The notes under the pieces were generated by a model. The model saw only the letters and a list, made by a program, of their open reading frames with translations, ran no database searches and was not told where the DNA came from. A stretch of DNA of 5,401 nucleotides. Source: an uncultured Akkermansia sp. GTDB lineage: Bacteria > Verrucomicrobiota > Verrucomicrobiia > Verrucomicrobiales > Akkermansiaceae. Made by a program: the position numbers and the translations under genes. Shown here piece by piece: positions 1-4,897 of this stretch; position 1 is the stretch's first letter; each line of letters opens with the position of its first letter. The stretch spans positions 1-5,401 of the forward strand of contig CAJGCV010000112.1 in assembly GCA_904501915.1 (NCBI GenBank), given 5' to 3'.

Positions 1-425
1 ATGGCAAAGCGGCGGTAGCGCTTCTCCAGCTTGGTCACATAATCGGATTCGCGGTCATCCAGATCGCGATTCAGTTTTTCCTCAAGCAGGTCAGAAAGGG
101 GAACTTCGTTCAGTTCATTGGGGCTCTCAGGCATATTGGCCCCGCGGTACATACGCTCCACCATGGTGGCAATGAGGCAGGCACCGGCAACACGTTCATC
201 CTCTGCAGAGCAGGAACCGAACCAGCGGTTCCCCTGCAGACGCAGACTCGTGCGGAAAACGCCTACTCTGGTTTCAACACGCCCCTGGATATAGAGGTGG
301 TTGCCAAAGATTTGCGTCACGGCTCCATCTTTCTGGAGCTTTTCGCCCGCGTTACGCACCTGTTCGGAATATGCGTTCAGGAAATTAAGCGTTGCGCGGT
401 CGGGATTGAGTGCAGAACTTAACAT
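1..425 (-). CDS. N-terminal fragment of a large protein, possibly SNF2/SWIM-type helicase (partial)
   Basis: The reading frame opens at the ATG on the minus strand at 425 and stays open for 141 codons to the left edge, so the C-terminus is missing. The protein starts MLSSALNPDRATLNFLNAYS. Residues 35-70 look like short beta-strands ending in the phrase GNRWFGSCS. A Cys at 72 and a Cys at 83 sit where the CxC...CxH zinc ligands of a SWIM domain would be, but two of the four ligands are absent (CSA and CLI). Residues 95-141 are charged and probably helical. SWIM-like segments are known at the N-terminus of some bacterial SNF2-family helicases, so a helicase is my best guess, but no helicase motif is inside the window. 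No Shine-Dalgarno motif precedes the ATG. An in-frame GTG at 479 is a possible but less likely earlier start. Confidence that this is a gene is good; the function is weakly supported. Confidence 0.7.
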   Translation of the reverse strand, partial: MLSSALNPDRATLNFLNAYSEQVRNAGEKLQKDGAVTQIFGNHLYIQGRVETRVGVFRTSLRLQGNRWFGSCSAEDERVAGACLIATMVERMYRGANMPESPNELNEVPLSDLLEEKLNRDLDDRESDYVTKLEKRYRRFA

Positions 426-501
426 GATGAGATATGGGAGATTAGAGACGAAGCAGCGAAACGGGAGACTACAGTGCACCCCATTACGCGCAACGTGTGC
501 A

Positions 502-537
502 TGTTGGAATACTACCACAACAAAAGATATTTTTCAA
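502..537 (-). promoter_or_regulatory. Sigma70-type promoter for the leftmost minus-strand gene
   Basis: On the minus strand, TTGAAA (532-537) and TAGTAT (509-514) are separated by exactly 17 bases, close to the housekeeping consensus TTGACA-N17-TATAAT. Transcription would start near 502 and leave a leader of about 77 bases before the ATG at 425. The surrounding 426-653 gap is AT-richer than its neighbours and shows no other gene or terminator that I can support. Confidence 0.6.
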
Positions 538-653
538 GATGTCAGCTGAAGTTTTTCGCTTTTTTCCTTAATTTCAGCCAAATTCGGAAGATTTTCCAAC
601 GCTGACAGCCCGCATTCTTGCCAATTTTCAAGCAAGCGGGTAAGCTGTGGTGC

Positions 654-1412
654 GTGAGTCCGAGATTTTCCCTAGCGTTGATGATGACCTTCTGTCTGCT
701 TTTTCTGGCTTCCTGCCGCAGCACATGCATGCCTGAAGACAGCACGCAGGCCATCATCGGCATCACGGAAGGATGGAACAATTCCCATGTCTCCCTCACG
801 CTGGTGGAGAAAAACAAGGCAGGCCAATGGAAAACGGTGCTTGGTCCGTATCGCGGGCGTCTCGGGTACTACGGCACTGTATGGGGGCTTGGGTTGCACC
901 GCAATCCGCTCTGGGCTGCAGAAAAGAAAGAGGGTGATGAGCGCTCCCCCGCCGGTGTGTTCGAGCTGGGTGGTCTCTGGGTCTGCAATCCCGAACCCGT
1001 CAAGCATGACCCCGCCATACCATACGTCAAAGTCGGACCGAACGATTTGTGGATAAGCGACAAGCGCGTTCCGCACCTGTACAACCGCCACGTACGCCTC
1101 CCGCACCCGCCGAAGACCCCCTGGCAGAAACATGAGCAGATGAACCAGCGGGACTACCACCACAGTATCAAAATGCTGGTGCACCACAATACACCGCAGA
1201 GTGTCGGCAAACCGAAAGTCGGCAAAGGGTCTTCGATTTTCTTCCACATATGGCGGCGCGGCGGCAAATACCCCACAGCCGGCTGCACAGCCATGGCGGA
1301 AAACGACCTGCGCACCATCATAGCCCGGCTCAAGGCAGACCGCCACCCGGTCTACATTCTGCTGCCGCGCAACGAATACCTGCGCCGTCGCAAGAGCTGG
1401 GGCTTACCGTGA
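654..1412 (+). CDS. YkuD-family L,D-transpeptidase-like lipoprotein
   Basis: This 252-residue protein is probably an envelope lipoprotein of the YkuD (ErfK/YbiS) fold. Family members cross-link peptidoglycan or attach proteins to it through a catalytic Cys. From the GTG start, a signal segment (residues 1-20, n-region Arg4) ends in the lipobox LASC with Cys21. The phrase GDERSPAGVF (95-104) matches the conserved opening of the catalytic domain. The core motif HIWRRGGKYPTAGCTAM (198-214) supplies His198 and the catalytic Cys211. The domain arrangement is closest to the COG3786-type proteins, which carry no separate peptidoglycan-binding domain. The start is uncertain: an upstream in-frame TTG at 618 gives 264 residues, and ATG 681 would remove the only basic residue of the signal peptide. 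None of the three has a Shine-Dalgarno motif. The 3' end overlaps the convergent protease gene by nine bases. Substrate and cross-link type cannot be read from the sequence. Confidence 0.88.
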   Translation: MSPRFSLALMMTFCLLFLASCRSTCMPEDSTQAIIGITEGWNNSHVSLTLVEKNKAGQWKTVLGPYRGRLGYYGTVWGLGLHRNPLWAAEKKEGDERSPAGVFELGGLWVCNPEPVKHDPAIPYVKVGPNDLWISDKRVPHLYNRHVRLPHPPKTPWQKHEQMNQRDYHHSIKMLVHHNTPQSVGKPKVGKGSSIFFHIWRRGGKYPTAGCTAMAENDLRTIIARLKADRHPVYILLPRNEYLRRRKSWGLP

Positions 1413-2198
1413 GTCAGCCTGGGGCGCAGCGCTGCGCAAACCGCCGTACACATCCAGCGTCACCAGCCCCAGGCGTCCGTACATGGGGTGCTGCGCACAA
1501 TCGAACACCAGTTTTTCCTCATGCACCCGCACCGGAATGCGGTGCAGACAGCGAACCCGGTCATCAGAATCACACATATAAATGGCGGTGATACACGGTG
1601 CGCCATCAGCATTCATTTCATAATCCACCCCCCACACGGTAATGGAATGCATAAAGCGGCTGCCATCCGGTTTGCGGCATGAGGCACCCATCCAGAACGC
1701 ATCACCACGGGCAAACCCGCGGTACAGCACCTCTGTGAGATGCCGGGCTGTCACCCCTGCCCCGCGACCATTGTAAAACCAATTTTCCAGAACAACGGCA
1801 GACTGCCGGTAATAACCGCCCGACGCCGTTTGTTTCAATGCAGCGCATTTCAAGCCGCCGCCCGGCTGTCTCTGCTCATACTGCCCGGAAAACCACCAGC
1901 GGAGCCCCTGGTCAGGGTCGCTCCCCTCGTTATCAAAGGATTTCAGATATGTCAGCCACACGGCATCGCCCGCAGGGGTTCCCGCCGGCACCAGCGCAGA
2001 ATTCTGCTGCTGCCACCAGGCAACCAGATTTGACGCCACCACAGCCCAGCACATCAAATCATCGCCCTCCGCACCTCGCTGGTGGGATTTGTTGGCATCA
2101 AACCAGCCTGCATCTCGAGTAACACCGGCAGACCAGAGCGTAGCGGCCTGCAGCGGCAGCCCAAGAGCCAGAAATACCAAAGCCCAGATTCTCTTCAT
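1404..2198 (-). CDS. Secreted IdeS/Mac-like (C66 family) cysteine protease
   Basis: This 264-residue protein begins with a signal peptide (MKRIWALVFLALGLPLQAA, cleavage near residue 18-19), so the mature enzyme is exported. It aligns by eye with streptococcal IdeS/Mac, the IgG-cleaving protease. LWSAGVT (21-27) matches VWTKGVT. GWFDANKS...GDDLMCWA (31-52) matches the IdeS segment containing the oxyanion Lys84 and catalytic Cys94, giving Lys37 and Cys50 here. HSITVWGVDYE (184-194) matches HVINLWGADFD, giving His184. AIYMCDSD (205-212) matches AIYVTDSD, giving Asp210 and Asp212. GLVTLD (244-249) matches the C-terminal GLFTLS. All catalytic positions are therefore kept. It is shorter than IdeS and has six extra Cys besides Cys50. 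An in-frame ATG at 2384 would add 62 residues, but that stretch lies across the promoters and the trp leader, so 2198 is preferred. Family assignment is confident; an immunoglobulin substrate is not implied by this alone. Confidence 0.85.
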   Translation of the reverse strand: MKRIWALVFLALGLPLQAATLWSAGVTRDAGWFDANKSHQRGAEGDDLMCWAVVASNLVAWWQQQNSALVPAGTPAGDAVWLTYLKSFDNEGSDPDQGLRWWFSGQYEQRQPGGGLKCAALKQTASGGYYRQSAVVLENWFYNGRGAGVTARHLTEVLYRGFARGDAFWMGASCRKPDGSRFMHSITVWGVDYEMNADGAPCITAIYMCDSDDRVRCLHRIPVRVHEEKLVFDCAQHPMYGRLGLVTLDVYGGLRSAAPQADSR

Positions 2199-2204
2199 GC
2201 GCCC

Positions 2205-2233
2205 TCTATACCACAAACAATCGGGCATGGCAA
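2205..2233 (-). promoter_or_regulatory. Promoter of the IdeS-like protease gene, probably leaderless
   Basis: On the minus strand TTGCCA (2228-2233) and TATAGA (2205-2210) are exactly 17 bases apart, five of six matches to consensus in the -10 box. The expected transcription start, about seven bases past the -10 box, falls on or next to the A of the ATG at 2198. The mRNA would then have no 5' leader, and the GAGGG just before the ATG would not be transcribed. Confidence 0.55.
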
Positions 2234-2244
2234 CGGTTTTTCGC

Positions 2245-2273
2245 TTGACTTGCGCTCGCAACAGGTGCAGAAT
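2245..2273 (+). promoter_or_regulatory. Promoter of the trp leader/trpB transcript
   Basis: TTGACT (2245-2250) and CAGAAT (2268-2273) are separated by 17 bases; the -35 box matches consensus at five positions and the -10 box at four. Initiation would be near 2280, about ten bases before the leader-peptide ATG. Its -35 box lies only 11 bases from the -35 box of the divergent protease promoter. I see no convincing Trp-repressor-type palindrome overlapping it. Confidence 0.5.
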
Positions 2274-2289
2274 GAGCGGCACAAAGCAC

Positions 2290-2349
2290 ATGAACACACA
2301 CATCCTCAGCACCCGTTGGTGGTGGACCTTGCAGCAAAACGCTACGTAA
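2290..2349 (+). CDS. trpL: trp leader peptide (19 residues, three tandem Trp)
   Basis: A short reading frame encodes MNTHILSTRWWWTLQQNAT followed by TAA. Three consecutive TGG codons occupy 2317-2325, and the stop codon is at 2347-2349. Trp is the rarest residue in most proteins, so a Trp triplet in a 19-codon frame directly ahead of an intrinsic terminator and a Trp biosynthesis gene is the hallmark of a ribosome-mediated attenuator leader. The peptide itself is not expected to have a function; its translation senses charged tRNA-Trp. The spacing fits: a ribosome stalled on the Trp codons would leave the antiterminator strand at 2345-2359 free, and a ribosome at the stop codon would cover it. 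A weak GAGCGG (2274-2279) lies ten bases before the ATG, but might be partly upstream of the transcription start. Confidence 0.88.
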   Translation: MNTHILSTRWWWTLQQNAT

Positions 2350-2414
2350 GGTACACAGGGTGCTTGGTGCTGTTCAAACCGCAAAATCGAATTTCCGGCC
2401 TGTCAAACCTTACG
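2322..2414 (+). promoter_or_regulatory. trp attenuator: pause hairpin and antiterminator strands
   Basis: Two mutually exclusive RNA structures can be drawn. Pause hairpin (1:2): ACCUUGC (2326-2332) pairs with GUAAGGU (2346-2352) in seven pairs including one G-U, and beyond a single A-G mismatch GUG (2322-2324) pairs with CAC (2354-2356). Antiterminator (2:3): CGUAAGGU (2345-2352) pairs with ACCUUACG (2407-2414), and ACAGG (2355-2359) with CCUGU (2399-2403), 13 pairs around a small internal loop. The antiterminator uses the 5' arm of the terminator at 2397-2421, so the two cannot coexist. The Trp codons lie in strand 1 and the leader stop codon lies in strand 2, as in classical trp attenuation. 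Base pairing is read directly from the sequence; the regulatory outcome is inferred from the known enterobacterial mechanism. Confidence 0.82.
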
Positions 2415-2427
2415 ACAGGCCTTTTTT
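2397..2427 (+). terminator. Intrinsic terminator of the trp attenuator
   Basis: GGCCTGTC (2397-2404) and GACAGGCC (2414-2421) form a perfect 8-bp GC-rich stem with a nine-base loop, followed by six T residues (2422-2427). No plus-strand gene other than the leader peptide ends before it, so it acts on the trpB transcript rather than closing an upstream operon. Confidence 0.9.
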
Positions 2428-2521
2428 ATTACCACAATTCAACCAACAAATCATGACAAAACACACAGAAATCAATGCAAGCCACGGAAAATCCTTGCAG
2501 GGGCAGGAAAAATGCACTACT

Positions 2522-3751
2522 ATGCCCGCCAATATGGATTTCCGCACATATCTTCGCAATTATCCTGACGCCAACGGATACTACGGCCGTTTCGGCGGCG
2601 CATACCTTCCCAAGGAACTGGAGCCCGCCTTCAAGGAAATTACCGATGCCTACAACGACATCTGCCAGTCTGCCCAGTTCATCAACGAACTGCGACGCAT
2701 CCGCAAGCAGTTCCAGGGACGCCCCACCCCGGTGTACCACTGCGAACGGCTCTCCCGCCTGGTGGGTGGTGCGCAGATTTACCTGAAGCGCGAAGACCTG
2801 AACCACACCGGTGCCCACAAGCTCAACCACTGCATGGGTGAAGGTCTGCTCGCCAAATTCATGGGCAAAAAGAAGATCATTGCCGAAACCGGTGCCGGTC
2901 AGCATGGTGTGGCTCTGGCCACGGCAGCTGCCTACTTTGGTCTCGAATGCGAAATCCACATGGGCGCGGTCGACATCGCTAAACAAGCCCCCAATGTCAC
3001 CCGCATGAAGATGCTGGGTGCCAATGTTGTGTGCGTCACCCACGGTCTGCAGACCCTCAAGGAAGCTGTGGACAGCGCTTTCGAAGCCTACCTGCGCGAC
3101 TACAAGAACGCCATTTACTGCATCGGTTCCGTGCTGGGGCCGCACCCCTTCCCCATGATGGTGCGTGATTTCCAGATGGTCATCGGCCACGAGGCCCGCG
3201 CCCAGTTCGAGGAAATGACCGGACACCTGCCGGATGTGGTGTGCGCCTGTGTGGGCGGCGGCTCCAATGCCATGGGCATGTTCCCCGCCTTCCTGGGCGA
3301 CCCGGTGGATATTTACGGCGTAGAGCCCTTGGGCCACGGTCCCACCCTGGGCGAGCACTCCGCCTCCATCACCTACGGCACAGAAGGCATCATGCACGGC
3401 TTTAACTCCATCATGCTCAAGGATGAAAACGGAGAGCCCGGCCCGGTGTACTCCGTGGCCAGTGGTCTGGACTACCCCTCCGTGGGCCCGGAACACGCCT
3501 TCCTGCACGATATCGGCCGCGTGAAATACGATACCGTGAGCGACGAGGAAGCCGTGGATGCCTTCTTCAAGCTCTGCCGCTACGAAGGTATCATCCCCGC
3601 ACTGGAAAGCTCCCACGCAGTAGCATTCGCCATCCGCAAGGCCAAGGAAATGCGCCGCGGTTCTATACTGGCCAACTGCTCCGGTCGCGGTGACAAGGAC
3701 GTAGACTACATTGCCGAACACTTCGGCTACGGCGACGAACACAAGTTCTGA
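2522..3751 (+). CDS. trpB: Tryptophan synthase beta subunit
   Basis: TrpB condenses indole with L-serine to make L-tryptophan, using pyridoxal phosphate, normally in an alpha2-beta2 complex with TrpA that channels indole. The 409-residue product contains the PLP lysine in NHTGAHK (Lys100), the catalytic Glu in AETGAGQHGVA (Glu122), the PLP phosphate loop GGGSNAMG (245-252), and the cofactor-ring Ser in NCSGRGDKD (Ser387). Length is close to the usual ~400 residues. I chose ATG 2522 because family similarity begins at DFRTYLRNYPD; ATG 2534 (405 residues) is equally plausible. ATG 2453 would add 23 non-conserved residues, and ATG 2360 would place the terminator inside the gene. An AGGA at 2505-2508 is 13 bases from ATG 2522, too far to be decisive. 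No trpA or other trp gene adjoins it. Expression should be set by the upstream attenuator. Confidence 0.96.
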   Translation: MPANMDFRTYLRNYPDANGYYGRFGGAYLPKELEPAFKEITDAYNDICQSAQFINELRRIRKQFQGRPTPVYHCERLSRLVGGAQIYLKREDLNHTGAHKLNHCMGEGLLAKFMGKKKIIAETGAGQHGVALATAAAYFGLECEIHMGAVDIAKQAPNVTRMKMLGANVVCVTHGLQTLKEAVDSAFEAYLRDYKNAIYCIGSVLGPHPFPMMVRDFQMVIGHEARAQFEEMTGHLPDVVCACVGGGSNAMGMFPAFLGDPVDIYGVEPLGHGPTLGEHSASITYGTEGIMHGFNSIMLKDENGEPGPVYSVASGLDYPSVGPEHAFLHDIGRVKYDTVSDEEAVDAFFKLCRYEGIIPALESSHAVAFAIRKAKEMRRGSILANCSGRGDKDVDYIAEHFGYGDEHKF

Positions 3752-3770
3752 TATCACCAACCCGTTTTTC

Positions 3771-3802
3771 ACCGCAGTTCCACCGGACTGCGGTATTTTT
3801 TT
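3771..3802 (+). terminator. Intrinsic terminator after trpB
   Basis: ACCGCAGT (3771-3778) and ACTGCGGT (3787-3794) make a perfect 8-bp stem around an eight-base loop, followed by A and seven T residues (3796-3802). It begins 19 bases after the trpB stop codon and ends only three bases before the ATG of the next plus-strand gene. Confidence 0.9.
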
Positions 3803-3805
3803 ACC

Positions 3806-4159
3806 ATGAAAAAACTCATTTGGCCCGTTCTTCTATTAACCGCCTGTTCCACACAGCAGGACACCCTGCACGCCGCCGTGAAACGCAATGATTCCGACGC
3901 TGTACAGCGGCTTCTGGTCGCGGGCACCGAGGTCGATGCCCGGGATAAGGATTCCCTCACCCCACTCATGCTGGCATGCATGAACCTGCAGGAGCAGAAC
4001 ATACGCCTGCTGGTACAGGCAGGGGCGAATCCTCAGCTACGCAATGCTGCCGGCACCAGCGCAGAACAAATGCTCCTGAGGGGAGACTCCATTCCCTCCA
4101 GAGCGCCGGGCTGCCTCCGCGCACTGCAGGAAGCCAGGCAGCAGGCTCACTCGCATTGA
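3806..4159 (+). CDS. Small ankyrin-repeat lipoprotein
   Basis: This 117-residue protein has a compact lipoprotein signal, MKKLIWPVLLLTAC, with lipobox LTAC and Cys14, so it is probably anchored in an envelope membrane. The rest is ankyrin-like. One repeat covers about residues 20-50 (DTLHAAVKRNDSDAVQRLL, then GTEVDARD). A second covers about 51-82 (TPLMLACMN, IRLLVQAGANPQLRN). A truncated third begins with GTSAEQML. Ankyrin repeats bind other proteins; no enzymatic motif is visible and the partner is unknown. The ATG is three bases after the T-tract of the trpB terminator and has no Shine-Dalgarno motif, so the transcript source is unclear: a promoter overlapping the terminator, a leaderless start, or terminator read-through. 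I found no convincing promoter boxes there. The start itself is secure because of the signal peptide. Confidence 0.85.
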   Translation: MKKLIWPVLLLTACSTQQDTLHAAVKRNDSDAVQRLLVAGTEVDARDKDSLTPLMLACMNLQEQNIRLLVQAGANPQLRNAAGTSAEQMLLRGDSIPSRAPGCLRALQEARQQAHSH

Positions 4160-4208
4160 CCCGGTCCGGGAGTAATCAAGCATTCTGTCACCAACGGCAG
4201 CGCCACTT

Positions 4209-4265
4209 TGCACCAGGACTCCACCTTTGTGCCTATAGGTGCCGGCATGAAGTCCACCTGGTGTA
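4209..4265. other. Imperfect inverted repeat in a convergent intergenic gap
   Basis: The 150-base gap between the convergent ankyrin and carbonic-anhydrase-like genes (4160-4309) holds no gene that I can support. CACCAGG (4211-4217) and CCTGGTG (4257-4263) form a 7-bp stem, extendable by a wobble and one further pair. Inside it ACT (4218-4220) can pair with AGT (4251-4253), and CACCT (4222-4226) with AGGTG (4237-4241). There is no T-tract on either strand, so it is not a typical intrinsic terminator; a structural 3'-end element is possible. Confidence 0.3.
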
Positions 4266-4309
4266 CATACCAATACCAACACGCGTACCGCAAGGCAATA
4301 GCGGATGTT

Positions 4310-4819
4310 TCAACGGGCGGCATATTCACGAGCCAGGCGCACATAGTCCAGGGCGTGGTCTATGTTGGCCTGCTCAGTTTCTGGCGGCAGTTGTTTCACT
4401 ACCTTGGCGGGCGAGCCCAGCACCAGGCTGTGCGGGGGGATAATGGTACCTTTGGTCACCAGCGCATGCGCCCCCACAATGGAGCCATGCCCCACCACGG
4501 CGCCATCCAGCACCACAGCTCCCATACCGATAAGGCAGGCATCCTCCACCGTGCAGGCATGCAGGGTGACGCTATGCCCCACGGTAACGTATTTGCCGAG
4601 CTTGCAGCCCAGTTCATAATCCACATGCAGGCAGCAGTTATCCTGCACGTTGCTGCCCTCCCCTATTTCTATGGGTGAAACGTCAGCGCGAATGGTGGTG
4701 TTGTACCACACATTGGAATCAGGGTGCAGCGTAACGCGGCCGATGATATCGGCGCTGGCTGCAACAAATGCAGGAGATTGGAGCTGCGGGCACACCCCGC
4801 CAAAAGATTCAATAGCCAT
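4310..4819 (-). CDS. Gamma-carbonic-anhydrase-like hexapeptide-repeat protein (YrdA/PaaY type)
   Basis: The 169-residue protein is a left-handed beta-helix of the gamma-class carbonic anhydrase family, which forms trimers with a metal at each subunit interface. Visible anchors match the archaeal enzyme Cam: Arg44 and Asp46 in RAD, Asn57 and Gln59 in NVQD, and metal ligands His65, His82 and His87 with the expected five-residue spacing of the last two. Hexapeptide-like turns run through about residues 20-125, and a C-terminal helix (about 148-168) packs along the helix. The acidic proton-shuttle loop residues of Cam are not present, which is usual for the CamH/YrdA-like branch. Activity could be CO2 hydration or something else; several relatives have no proven substrate. 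The gene lies downstream of ilvN on the same strand but behind a strong terminator. No Shine-Dalgarno motif precedes its ATG. Confidence 0.9.
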   Translation of the reverse strand: MAIESFGGVCPQLQSPAFVAASADIIGRVTLHPDSNVWYNTTIRADVSPIEIGEGSNVQDNCCLHVDYELGCKLGKYVTVGHSVTLHACTVEDACLIGMGAVVLDGAVVGHGSIVGAHALVTKGTIIPPHSLVLGSPAKVVKQLPPETEQANIDHALDYVRLAREYAAR

Positions 4820-4830
4820 GGTATTGTCAG

Positions 4831-4869
4831 AAAAAAACTCACCGGCAAAGTGACTGCCCTTGCCGGTGA
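4831..4869 (-). terminator. Intrinsic terminator after ilvN
   Basis: On the minus strand TCACCGGCAA (4869-4860) and TTGCCGGTGA (4848-4839) form a perfect 10-bp stem with an eleven-base loop, followed by G and seven T residues (4837-4831). It starts about 28 bases after the ilvN stop codon and ends 11 bases before the ATG of the carbonic-anhydrase-like gene. Confidence 0.92.
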
Positions 4870-4897
4870 ATCCAGTTAAGATAAATGAAGAAAAAGT

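Noticed and set aside
618..646. Possible promoter TTGCCA-N17-TAAGCT for the transpeptidase-like gene
   Set aside because: The -35 box is good, but the -10 box matches consensus at only three positions, so it is not listed as a feature.
618..653. TTG start at 618 for the transpeptidase-like lipoprotein
   Set aside because: It gives an unusually long n-region before the signal core and has no ribosome binding site; GTG 654 gives a compact lipoprotein signal. The evidence is not decisive.
672..1346. 224-codon frame antisense to the transpeptidase-like gene
   Set aside because: The sense strand has a lipobox and the complete YkuD motif; the antisense product resembles nothing and has no signal or motif.
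1250..1591. 113-codon plus-strand frame across the ends of the two convergent genes
   Set aside because: It spans two well-supported genes in the wrong frames and has a Pro/His/Arg-rich composition typical of shadow frames.
2199..2384. N-terminal extension of the protease to an ATG at 2384
   Set aside because: It would run through both promoters and the trp leader and would bury a clear signal peptide inside the protein.
2280..2430. T-box riboswitch or tRNA gene ahead of trpB
   Set aside because: No T-box sequence or specifier stem is visible and no cloverleaf can be drawn; the leader frame with three Trp codons explains the terminator better.
2360..2521. trpB starting at ATG 2360 or ATG 2453
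   Set aside because: The 2360 start places the attenuator terminator inside the coding region; the 2453 start adds 23 residues without family similarity. The 2453 start cannot be excluded completely.
2429..3772. 447-codon open frame antisense to the whole of trpB
   Set aside because: It is a shadow caused by the GC-rich third positions of trpB; its product is low-complexity, rich in His, Val and Gly, with no recognisable domain, while the sense frame is an unmistakable TrpB.
4208..4678. 156-codon plus-strand frame antisense to the carbonic-anhydrase-like gene
   Set aside because: The minus strand encodes all expected His ligands and beta-helix repeats; the plus frame has no supporting motif.
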